This document shows positions 1-8,900 of a DNA stretch of 42,642 nucleotides, one piece after another; positions within the stretch are counted from its first letter, which is position 1; each line of letters begins with the position of its first letter. The notes below the pieces were generated by a model. The model made no database searches. It saw only the letters and a program-made list of their open reading frames with translations, and was not told where the DNA came from. The position numbers and the translations under genes were made by a program. The DNA comes from Zygophlyctis sp. KS116 (Eukaryota > Chytridiomycota), in the NCBI GenBank assembly GCA_054661495.1, contig BAAFSQ010000072.1, positions 1-42,642 on the forward strand, given 5' to 3'.

Positions 1-135
1 AATTTCAGAATTTACAGTAACTTGTTCCAACTCTTCTTTTGAATCTTTTTCTGCTTCTCTAGTCCATTTATTGAGTTGAGAGACAAAATCTGAATACTCG
101 ACAGCATTTTGTCTTATTTGTGCTGCAATTTCCAT
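1..135 (-). CDS. RPAP3/SPAG1-like protein, N-terminal fragment
   Basis: This reading frame starts at the ATG read from 135 down to 133 and runs off the left edge, so only 45 codons are visible. The pattern of an acidic/amphipathic helix with Q-I-R-Q-N-A-x-E-Y-x-D-F and a following L-x-x-W motif resembles the extreme N terminus of RPAP3, the TPR co-chaperone of the R2TP/HSP90 complex that assembles RNA polymerase II and PIKK kinases. The TPR repeats that would prove the family lie outside the window. SPAG1 or another TPR co-chaperone is possible. The next gene on the same strand ends 78 bp upstream (stop at 214). Confidence 0.5.
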   Translation of the reverse strand, partial: MEIAAQIRQNAVEYSDFVSQLNKWTREAEKDSKEELEQVTVNSEI

Positions 136-213
136 TTTAATTTTAAATTTATCAGTCAAATTCTTGTAAATTCTAATTGTTCTTGTACTTTTTTTAAAAT
201 AGTAAATATATTT

Positions 214-750
214 CTAAAGAGACAGTTTCTCTTTAACAAACATTATTCCATGTCTTTTTTCAAAATCCTCTAAATCCTCTAATTCCTTGACATTTAAAGA
301 ATTATCTGTAGAAACTAGAGATTCTCTAAACGCTCTCTCTAGTACTAGAGATCCTCTAATTTTCTGAATATTTCTAAATAGTAGAAACGATATTCCTAAT
401 TCTAAAAGAATATTTATAGGATCTGGGCCTAAAGAACTGATTGGTAATAGTAAAAAGTATATACTAGACTTGAGAATCAAGGATTTAGAATTGATTTTCC
501 TTAATTTTGACAATTCTCTAGATAATAGATTTTCAGGAAGAGAATGAATTAGAATAATTTCTCTAGTTTTTAGAGAAATTCCTCTAAGAAAATCCAAATT
601 GTCCGTTGATCTTACTTTTAGATAGTATTTAGAAAAAATGTAGTTGCAGATTAGAGATGTTTTCTGGAATTTGGTTTTAGGAATTAGATATTGAGAGAAA
701 ATGGTTGTTTTTCCGTGGCCTGGGATGCAATAGAGTTTTTGAATGGTCAT
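214..750 (-). CDS. Possible mitochondrial K+/H+ exchange-related protein
   Basis: Uninterrupted 178-residue frame with an ATG at 750-748. No strong family match was recognised. It has a hydrophobic segment near residues 93-125 (S-S-I-Y-F-L-L-L-P-I-S then a G-P-D-P-I-N loop and a second hydrophobic stretch), followed by a basic R-N-I-Q-K-I-R-G run and an acidic tail. This hairpin with a proline-rich turn resembles the Mit_KHE1 family of yeast inner-membrane proteins (YDL183C type), but the N-terminal half is poorly matched. It is divergent from the VMS1-like gene across a 204-bp promoter. The call is tentative; an unrelated two-helix membrane protein is equally possible. Confidence 0.35.
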   Translation of the reverse strand: MTIQKLYCIPGHGKTTIFSQYLIPKTKFQKTSLICNYIFSKYYLKVRSTDNLDFLRGISLKTREIILIHSLPENLLSRELSKLRKINSKSLILKSSIYFLLLPISSLGPDPINILLELGISFLLFRNIQKIRGSLVLERAFRESLVSTDNSLNVKELEDLEDFEKRHGIMFVKEKLSL

Positions 751-954
751 TTCTAATTAATATTAGTTCTAATTGGATTTTACTTTTTAAAGTTGACCCC
801 TTGCATTGTCCGCCACTCACTCAGTCCCATTGTCCCACAGTCCCTCTGTCCATGCATGCCCATAGTCAAAGTTGCGTGTTTACTTTTAGTGTGTCGTCAG
901 TCAGTCGCACAGCCAGTCGCACAGTCAGTATACAAATAGAATCAATACAAAAGA
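751..954. promoter_or_regulatory. Divergent intergenic region with CAGTCGCACAG repeat
   Basis: 204 bp between the start codons of the KHE-like gene (-) and VMS1 (+), one of the three longest gaps in the window. It is locally more GC-rich than its surroundings, with runs rich in CCC/TCC around 797-858 and an 11-bp direct repeat (902-912 and 914-924). It most likely holds both promoters. No RNA gene is evident. Confidence 0.4.
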
Positions 955-2598
955 ATGAATTGCCAACAGTGCGGATTAGAATTCTCAAGTCTACAGGAAC
1001 AGCGATCTCATTTCAAGACTGAATTTCATCAATATAATCTAAAAAGAAGGTTAAAGGGACTAGAAGGGATTTCAATTCAAGATTATAATGTTTTGGCGGA
1101 TGATTTAGAAAGTTTAGAGTCGCAGGACTCTGAAGAAGATCAAGAAGACTCTGAAAAGGATGGAGATATTTTAATTCTTAGAAATAATCCATTCAAGATT
1201 ATTAAACATGATTCTAATTTCTACAAAACTTTCAAGATTTTGAATTTAGATGAAATATCTCTAGGTAAAATACTCAATAAGGAATATAATTGGGTGATTT
1301 TAATGATGGCATCTGGGCATTTTGCTGGTGGGGTTTTTGATCCAGATGGGAATGTCAAAGTTTCAAAGACGTTTCATAGATATACTACTAGAAGAAAGCA
1401 AGGTGGGGCTCAGTCAGGAAAAGATAATACTGGGAAAATGGCAAAAAGTGCTGGAAGTACTTTAAGAAGGTATAATGAAGCTGCATTAAAGGTATTTTAT
1501 TAATTTTTTAGAAAAATATAGGACGAAGTACAAGAACTTTTGAAAAGTTGGAAATCATACATTTTACAAGCACAATTTATATTTATAAGAGCAAAAAATT
1601 CTAATAGAGCTATTCTGAATTTTGATTCAAAAGTGTTGGATTTAAAGGATGAACGAATTAAAAATATACCTTTTACTACAAAAAGGCCTACAATAGATGA
1701 AGTTAAAAGGTGTTTTAAAGAACTTTTGCCGCAGGTTATTGATTCAGCTGAATTGGAGGATTTAATGGATCATGTTGATCAAGTTGATAATGAACAAGAC
1801 CAAGACATATCCATGCAAGACTTATCAATTAAAGATTTACAATCACAGGATGTATCAAGTCTGGAATTGTCCAAAGAAGTAAAAGATAAAGTCACGACAG
1901 AGGTTAAAGTAGAAAAAGATGCAGAATCAAAGACTTTTGATCGTGTGGCAGATATGATTAGGAGAGGGAAACTAAATCTTGTGATTAGTCAACTGAATAC
2001 AAATCCGTTTTTGGCTGGTATGTATGACGAAGAAGGAAATAGTCTTTTACATTTATCTGCGATTGCTGATCAGTCTGAAATTGTGACATTTTTACTAGAA
2101 TTTGGTCTAGATGGCACGTTTCAAAACTTTAAAAGGCAGACTCCTTACCAAGTTTCATCATCAAAGTCTGTCAGAGATACATTTAGAAGATTTATTGCAT
2201 ATAATTCTCCTTCTTGGGATATCTCTTCTTCATTTATACCAGAACCTCTAACAAGAGAAATGGAAGAAAAGCAAAAAGCAAAAGCAAAACAAAAAAGGTC
2301 TAGAAAGAAATCAGCTAATCCGCCATCAGAAGAGGTTATAGAATCTGTTGAGAAGGTAAAAGATGATCCAAAAATTACAAGAGGCTCATTGCCTAGATTG
2401 GGAATATCAATGATGAATTCTGTGGCAATGAGTCCTGAAGCACGGATAAAGCTTGATCGCCAAAAGCGAGCAATGGCTGCAGAAAGAAGAATTAGTCCAA
2501 AAAAATGTTCACATTGCGGCTCAGATTGTACACTTGATTATTTTGAAAAGAACAATCTCATGTTCTGTAGCACTAAATGCATAAGAGATTCGCGTTAG
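955..2598 (+). CDS. VMS1: VMS1/ANKZF1-type peptidyl-tRNA hydrolase of ribosome quality control
   Basis: Two exons, 955-1491 and 1522-2598, around a 30-nt phase-0 intron (1492-1521) give 537 residues. The order of parts matches Vms1/ANKZF1. A C2H2-like zinc finger lies at residues 3-25. The VLRF1 catalytic domain carries the R-R-K-Q-G-G-A-Q motif; its last Gln (about residue 153) is the catalytic glutamine of the family. It is followed by the conserved S-A-G-S-T-L-R-R-Y-N-E helix. An ankyrin segment follows near residues 345-400, then a basic helix, a VCP-interacting-type motif (R-A-M-A-A-E-R-R), and a C-terminal C-x2-C...C-x3-C zinc ribbon. The enzyme releases nascent chains from stalled 60S ribosomes and recruits Cdc48/p97. 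The stop lies only 16 bp before the SEC24 start. Confidence 0.93.
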
Positions 2599-2614
2599 CA
2601 AAGCTAGTAAAAAA

Positions 2615-5562
2615 ATGTCTAAACCACGTCGTGCATATCCAACGCCTTCTTATCTCCAATCAAGTATAGCTAACCAGCAGCCTGTTGGTGAAGCTCCATC
2701 CGTCCCTCTGTACTCTCCAACATCCCAGACAGCTGCTATTGACCAGTCGCAGTATTATCAGCAGATGCAGCAGCCCGGATATCAACAGTCGCAAAGTTAT
2801 CAGCAACAGCAATATCAGCAACCGCAGTATCAGCAGTCCCAACAAAGCTACCAGCAGCCTCTGAATCAACAGCCGCAGCAACAAATATATCAGTCTGGGT
2901 ATCAGCAACCTACTGAACAGCAGCAAGCTGTAGATGGCATTTCTCAAGGAGTCGCTGGTCTGGGAATAAGTCCTCAAAGTTCGACAGTATTCAATTTACA
3001 GTCTGCAGTGCCTCCAGTGAATGAATTATTGGATTTTCCTGGGCCAAAAATAGGTTTGAATGTAATATTATATGTTCAAAGAGCATATTTCCTAATGCAT
3101 ATTAATCATTCGTATGATTATTATGCATTTTTATTTGAATTAACGGAAAGTATATATTTTCAGAGAGTGTCATGGCTAATTCAAGTGCAAAATACAAAAG
3201 ATGTACGGTAAACTCTATTCCGAATTCTGCCGCTCTTTTCAATAGATGCAAATTGCCAATGGGATTAATTTTGGTTCCTTTTAGAAATCAAATGCCAAAT
3301 GAGGCACCGATACCTCTAGTTAGTTCACCTCAGATTGTTAGATGTAGGCGGTGTAGAACATACATTAATCCATTTGTGACATTTATTGAGCAGGGGACTC
3401 GTTGGAAATGTAATATGTGCTTTTTAGGGAATGAAGGTAACCATAATATAATTAAATCAAGTTCCATCATTTTTTGATTGGGATCCTCAGACTAATCAGC
3501 GTGTAGATAGAAAGCAAAGACCAGAGCTTTGCTATGGTGTGATTGATTTTGTTGCTCCGCAAGAATATATGGTAATTTTGAGTTTATGTTTTATAAATAG
3601 GTTCGACCACCCCAACCAGTCGTGCTTCTCTTTGTAATTGATGTATCTTATGCAGCAATACAGTCTGGGATGTTGACAATTGCTGCACATTCTATCCTAA
3701 GCTCATTGGATAGAATAATGAATGCGGACGATAGGACACGCATTGGTTTCATCACGGTTGACCGTCTTTATCACTTTTATAATCTAGATGTATTTTTTTC
3801 TATTAATATTATTTAGGATTCTTCAGACGAGCCTCAGATGATGGTTATTGCTGACGCGGATGAGGAGCCATACCTGCCTCTTCCGTCTGACTTACTTGTT
3901 CCTTTATCTGACAACAGGCAATGCATTGAGAATTTTTTGACTCGACTTCCTAATATATTTAGGGATAATAAAGAAACTCAAAATAATCTAGGGGCTGCTC
4001 TTAGTGCTGGACAGAAACTTTTGTCATCTATCGGTGGTAAAATCATTATACTTCAGGCATCGCTTCCTAGTGCGGGACCAGGGGCTTTAAAAGTTCGAGA
4101 AGATGCAAAGTCTTTAGGAACACCAAAAGAAACAGCGCTGTTGCAGCCATCAATAAATTTCTATAAAAACTTTGCGGTAGATTGCTCACCTCTGCAAATT
4201 TCAATCGATGTATTCTTGTTTGGACCCAATTATGCGGATGTCGCAACTTTAAGTGGGTGCACTAGATTTAGCGGAGGGTCATTGTATTATTATTCGAATT
4301 TCTTGGGCTCAAGATATGAGGACTCTGTGAAATTTGGAACTGAATTAATGCATTTGCTCACGCGCCCGTTAGGTTTAGAAGCGGTACTGCGAGTACGTGC
4401 ATCTAAAGGAATCAAAATTACATCTTTTCATGGAAACTTTTTCCTTAGATCCACAGATCTTCTTGCAGTACCTAATGTAAATCCGGACAACTGTTATTGT
4501 GCGGAAATGGTTGTAACAGAAAATATCAACTCTAGTACCGCGTGTTTTCAGACTGCATTGCTCCATACCAGTAGCTCAGGAGAACGTCGAATAAGAGTAC
4601 TGACACTAGCAGTTCCACTAACATCTCATATAAACGAAGTATTTTCTTCTGCTGATCAATCTGCAATGACGGCGCTTTTGGCAAAAAAGGGTATGTTAAT
4701 TTTAACCAACGTTAGCCATTGATAGATCTTTGACAACCAAATTGGACGACGCTAGAGAAGCATTAGAATATAAACTGGCTGAAATTATAGCCGTATATAG
4801 AAGCCTTTTCAAATCTTCTGGGCAGGGAGAAATGCTTATTCTCCCTAATAATTTGAAATTTCTGCCTATACTCATTTTGGGTCTTTTGAAGAATGTATGA
4901 TTAATTCTTTAATATTCTTAGATCTCTCTTCGAGCCACTAGCTCCATACCAACAGACCTGCGCTCATTTTACATGAATACTTTATATGTTATGCCTACTG
5001 AATGGATCATGACCAACGTTTATCCAAGATTTTGGCCTGTTCACGTTCTTACTGAAAACCCATCTGTATGATTTTTGTATATAGTTTAAATTAAAGTATG
5101 GGGAATTATCTGATTATGATGGGCCTATTTTCCCTGAAAGACTTACTGCCAGCAGTGAACATATTGAGCGTACTGGGATCTATCTTTTGGATAATGGAAT
5201 GGAAATCTTTTTGTGGGTTGGCAAAGGAGTCGATAGAGAACTATGCATTTCTTTCTTCGACACTACTTATGAGAATCTAGTTTCTGGAAAGGTATTTGTC
5301 CGAAATTAACGCATAGTTTAATCTCACAAAGTCTGAAAATGAATTATCTGCTCGACTTTGCAACCTCATCGATCACATTCGTACTGTTAGGCTCTATCAG
5401 AATTCTGGATATCCACTTATATACTTGGTAAAGGAAGATGGCGACCCTGGAATGAAAATGTGGTTTTTGTCACATTTGATTCACGATCGTTTTGAATCTA
5501 TCCCCTCTTATCATCAGTTCATATCTCTATTGAGAGATTCTGTTGGAAAGATATCCGTTTAA
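2615..5562 (+). CDS. SEC24: SEC24, A/B class, COPII cargo adaptor
   Basis: Nine exons give about 882 residues. Introns: 3054-3163 (or 3062-3165), 3437-3461, 3572-3600, 3790-3816, 4691-4715, 4895-4921, 5066-5096 (or a 19-nt version ending at 5084) and 5292-5316. Domains in order: a Q/Y-rich disordered N terminus; a zinc ribbon (C-R-R-C ... C-N-M-C); the trunk domain starting [10 protein letters not shown]; the beta-sandwich; the helical domain; and a gelsolin-like domain (G-I-Y-L-L-D-N-G...F-L-W-V-G). The protein selects ER export cargo as the Sec23 partner. [10 protein letters not shown] before the zinc ribbon fits the canonical Sec24/Sec24A-B class, unlike the second SEC24 at 39780. Its first intron is the longest in the window. 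Confidence 0.95.
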
Positions 5563-5596
5563 AAATAATATACTTTACCCTAACTCATCGATTTGT

Positions 5597-7706
5597 ATGA
5601 GACGTTGTAGCTCCTCTGTTCTCTCTGAGCGATCAGTTATGTCAATTGACCGAAAGGATATACTTGCTGCTGATTATCCGAATGAATTATCCTTTGGGCT
5701 GAAAGAGATTGCCACGGGCCTGCGAGTTATTAAGACCAAAGAAGATATGGACACCGATGATGCACGCATTAAGCTCTTCTTTGATTCTGGTCAGATTGGA
5801 AGTGAAGTTTCATCTATTGCTCAAGATGATATAACGATTACTATCAAATATAAAGATAAAATCCATGCATTTAGATCTCTGGGAAGAATTCTGGGCTCAT
5901 CTTTTGAGACTGAAAGCTTCTCATGGATTGAAACCTTGCAGTTTGATACTCTGGGAGCGATGATTGATTGCTCAAGGGGAGCTGTACCAACCGTAGATGC
6001 ATTAATGGAATTAATTCGCTATATGGCATTAATGGGTCTAAACACATTACAATTGTATATGGAAGACACATATGAAATAGCCGATGAAGAATATTTTGGC
6101 CTTTTTAGAGGAGCGTACAACCATGAAGAACTAAAAGCGATTGATTGCTACGCTTGGGAGTTTGGGATAGAAGTTTGGCCGTGTATACAGGTGCAGATTA
6201 CATCCAGAAATTTATATGTAGGTGCTGGGACATTTAGGACAGGTACTTCAATGGCCTCGATTTGAAAAAATTAAAAATACCAGTGAAGTTCTTTTGGTAG
6301 GACTTCAAGAAACATATGTGTTCATAGAGAAGATGATTGACACATTGTCAGGGATTTTCAGATCTAAAAGGCTACATTTGGGAATGGATGAAGCTCAAGG
6401 AATTGGCGAAGCAATGTATAAAACTCTTTTCCAATCAAAAGATGCCAGTCAGATTTTTGTCGATCATCTTGTTGCTGTAAATGCTCTCTGTATCAGTCGA
6501 GGAATCATACCTTTTATTTGGTCTGACATGATATTCTCAGTTTCGGGAGGTGATTACTCATTGAAAGGATATTATGAAACTTCAGCTCCACTAGAATTGG
6601 CTTCAAAGCTCCCGAAAAACATTAATTTAGTGTATTGGGATTACTATCATGTCAAAGCTGAAGATTATATCAAAAAGATAAAGGACCATCGTGATTTAGG
6701 ATTTGAGCCGTGGGTAGCTGGTGGTATTTGGACTTGGAATCGATTAATAGTGTCTCTTCCTTTTACTTTTAAAGCATCTCAAGCACTTTTTGAAGCTTGT
6801 AAAAATGAGAAAATCAGAAATGTGTTTGCAACTGTTTGGTATTTGTTTTCACGCTTATAACCATAGGGGAGACGATGGTAACGAATACGACCTCTTTTCA
6901 ATCTTACCCGGACTTCAATACTTTGCTGAGCAAGGCTACACAGCAGATAATAAAATCGAAGAAAATTTATTGCGGAGTAATTTTAGAGGCATCTGCGGTG
7001 GAAATATTGATGATTGGGTATAATCCTACATTATTTAATTTGCAGATGGTTGCTAGTAGACTTGATAATCTTGATAGTGACTTGAAATCAGGAAACGAAG
7101 GATTCCCTTCTAACATTTCAAAATGGATTCTCTGGCAAGACCCAATTTATAGCCTATTTGAAGTTCAATATCAGAATCTTGATCTGGAACAACATTTTGA
7201 CAAGGTAAAAATTCCAGGATCAATATTAGATATATCATAAATTAAAAGAAGCATACAGGAGCCACATTTATCCATTAAATTCCAGATTAGAATTTCCTTG
7301 TTTATTAGCACTTGTTGTCAGAGACAAAGTGTTTCTTAGACATCATATTTTAGAAGCATTATCATCTTCAGAGCCTCGACTTCAGATATCTCGTTTTATC
7401 AAAGAACGTCTATTACCGTTACGAGCAAACTTTGATTCTCTTTGGAGGTTCCATAGAGATAACATTTGGTTATCTATTTATAAGCCTTTTGGATTAGAAA
7501 TTTTAGAATTAAAATATGGAGCGATCCGAACAAGACTTGAAACACTTTGTGATCGATTGGAAAAATATAGTAATGGATCAATAGAAACTTTATTGGAATT
7601 CTCGTATTCTAAACCTGTAAATCCAATTTATCCAGAAAAAGGAACTGATTTAATAATCGATTTTTCAAGAGCATTTACCCCCTCTAGGCGCCTTGGTACA
7701 GGATAA
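5597..7706 (+). CDS. HEXD: Beta-N-acetylhexosaminidase, GH20 (HexD/GH20C type)
   Basis: Five exons; introns 6191-6221 (31 nt), 6839-6866 (28), 7018-7045 (28) and 7205-7229 (25), all confirmed by frame continuity through conserved sequence. The TIM barrel contains the N-T-L-Q-L-Y-M-E-D strand, the W-P-C-I-Q-V-L-G-H-L strand spanning intron 1, and the catalytic Asp-Glu pair in H-L-G-M-D-E-A. Later come W-S-D-M and the barrel-closing W-G-D-D-G spliced across intron 2. No signal peptide is visible, which fits the cytosolic HexD/GH20C branch that removes terminal GlcNAc/GalNAc. In-frame ATGs at 5543 (overlapping the SEC24 stop), 5597 and 5639 are possible; 5597 is a compromise. The stop at 7704-7706 directly abuts the UBC12 stop. 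Confidence 0.88.
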
Positions 7707-8278
7707 CTAATTTTTCCTTAATACATTATCAAAAGTCACACCACCAACTGATCCTCCTCTCATTGATTTTGAAACATTTTGAGCAAACAAGCTCTTGTTT
7801 GATTTTAACACTTCTGCAGCAACTATATTCTTAAATAGCCTTACTTACCCTTATTAAGCGGATCATCTGCATTTGGTTCTAAAAACAGATATTGCAGACC
7901 GACTAGAATAGAATTTAAATTCAAGACTGGCTTCCAATCTTCCCTTAGAATATTTAAACAAACATTCCCTTCCAGATCAATATTTGGATGGTAAATCTTG
8001 TGTGCACAAGTAACTTTTGGTGGTTCATGAGGATAATTAGAATTAATCTTGAAATTGAATTTAAAGCTACCTGATTTATAAAATCCTTCATCGGGAGATA
8101 GATATAGCTCAAAAGAGAAAACATCATTTGGATCTGGAAAAACCAAATTCATTGTTCCTGGAAGTTTGTCCATATCCGATAAATCTTTTTGAATTCTAAT
8201 TTGTGCCGCAGAAGTCTTTGACTTTTTAGCCTCGGAGGAACCTCCGGCCTTCTTCTTGAGTGACATTATATTTAACAT
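7707..8278 (-). CDS. UBC12: NEDD8-conjugating enzyme UBC12
   Basis: Exons 7849-8278 and 7707-7822 flank a 26-nt intron (7823-7848), giving 181 residues, close to the usual size of UBE2M. The start [10 protein letters not shown] matches the N-terminal docking peptide that Ubc12 uses to bind the NEDD8 E1, which argues for the first ATG. The UBC fold shows H-P-N (about 97-99) and active-site Cys107 in [12 protein letters not shown], then N-A-D-D-P-L-N-K. The C-terminal exon carries S-M-R-G-G, typical of UBC12. It transfers NEDD8 to cullins, activating SCF-type ligases. Converges on the hexosaminidase with no spacer at all. Confidence 0.96.
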
Positions 8279-8485
8279 TTTTGAGATTTTTTAAGTTCCA
8301 GCCCTCGGCTAAATCCTGTTCCGAAGTAGAGCCAAGCACTTGAATTTTAACTGGTAAAACCAAGCACATAATTCCAAAAAAAGTATATTTGAAAGAAATC
8401 TAGAATTAAAAAGGTATGATTGACAATATGCTAAAGTGATTGACAATATTGCTAAAGGCGGGACAGGTGTCGGAGATTTAACAAG
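8279..8485. promoter_or_regulatory. UBC12/PIERC divergent promoter with tandem duplication
   Basis: 207 bp between two divergent start codons, the longest gene-free stretch in the window. It contains a near-perfect tandem duplication: a 20-bp unit at 8417-8436 (beginning TGATTGACAATAT) and a 21-bp copy at 8437-8457. No TATA box or RNA gene was obvious beyond general AT richness. Confidence 0.45.
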
Positions 8486-8900
8486 ATGATCAATGATCCA
8501 TTTGCGATAGAGCCAACAAGGATAAACGTTCTTCAGTTGCCTCAGATACTAAAGGAAGTGCCAACTTTGGAAGCTTCAATTGAGAAAATTAAGAAATCTA
8601 TCGAGGATCTTGAATCTAAAAAGACTGCTGTAAGGAATGAGATAAAGTTGGTTAAATCCACCAAGAAAGCATTGCCGCAAAGATTTGAAGAGCCGGATAG
8701 ATGGAACTATCGGGTCAAAAATCAGCATTTAATGTATACAACAACCACCAATCAGTATGGCTTCAATAAACCTACAAAGCATGATATGCCTGAAGTATTT
8801 AATGGAAAATCTTCTAAATTCTCAGAGGTAAATAATAATTATTAAGCTTTAGCAATTGAATTCGGCAGGTCCATACAGAAATCATTCATTAAATATTTAA
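8486..8900 (+). CDS. PIERC1: PIERC-type ciliary doublet microtubule inner protein
   Basis: Exons 8486-8827 and 8853-8900 around a 25-nt intron (8828-8852) give 129 residues. The C-terminal 45 residues match PIERC1/PIERC2 (C9orf116/C15orf65): Y-T-T-T-T-N-Q-Y-G, then P-T-K-H-D-M-P-E-V-F, a K-F-S-E-Q-L step spliced across the intron, and A-G-P-Y-R-N-H-S-L-N-I at the end. PIERC proteins sit inside the A-tubule and help anchor outer dynein arms, so the organism should build a motile flagellum. The first 60 residues form a Lys/Glu-rich coiled coil and then R-F-E-E-P-D-R-W-N-Y-R, an arrangement unlike the short human proteins. The stop codon overlaps the nicastrin stop in a shared TTAA. Confidence 0.87.

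Noticed and set aside
705-1022. Plus-strand frame of 105 codons across the VMS1 start
   Set aside because: It overlaps the VMS1 zinc-finger exon in another frame, has a Ser/Cys-rich unconstrained composition, and lies mostly in the divergent promoter.
2660-2977. Minus-strand Leu-rich frame of 105 codons
   Set aside because: Antisense of the Gln/Tyr codon repeats of SEC24; CAG/CAA repeats read as CTG/TTG give Leu by composition alone.
5543-5596. Hexosaminidase start at 5543 overlapping the SEC24 stop
   Set aside because: Possible in such a compact genome, but the extra residues show no conservation; 5597 or 5639 is simpler.
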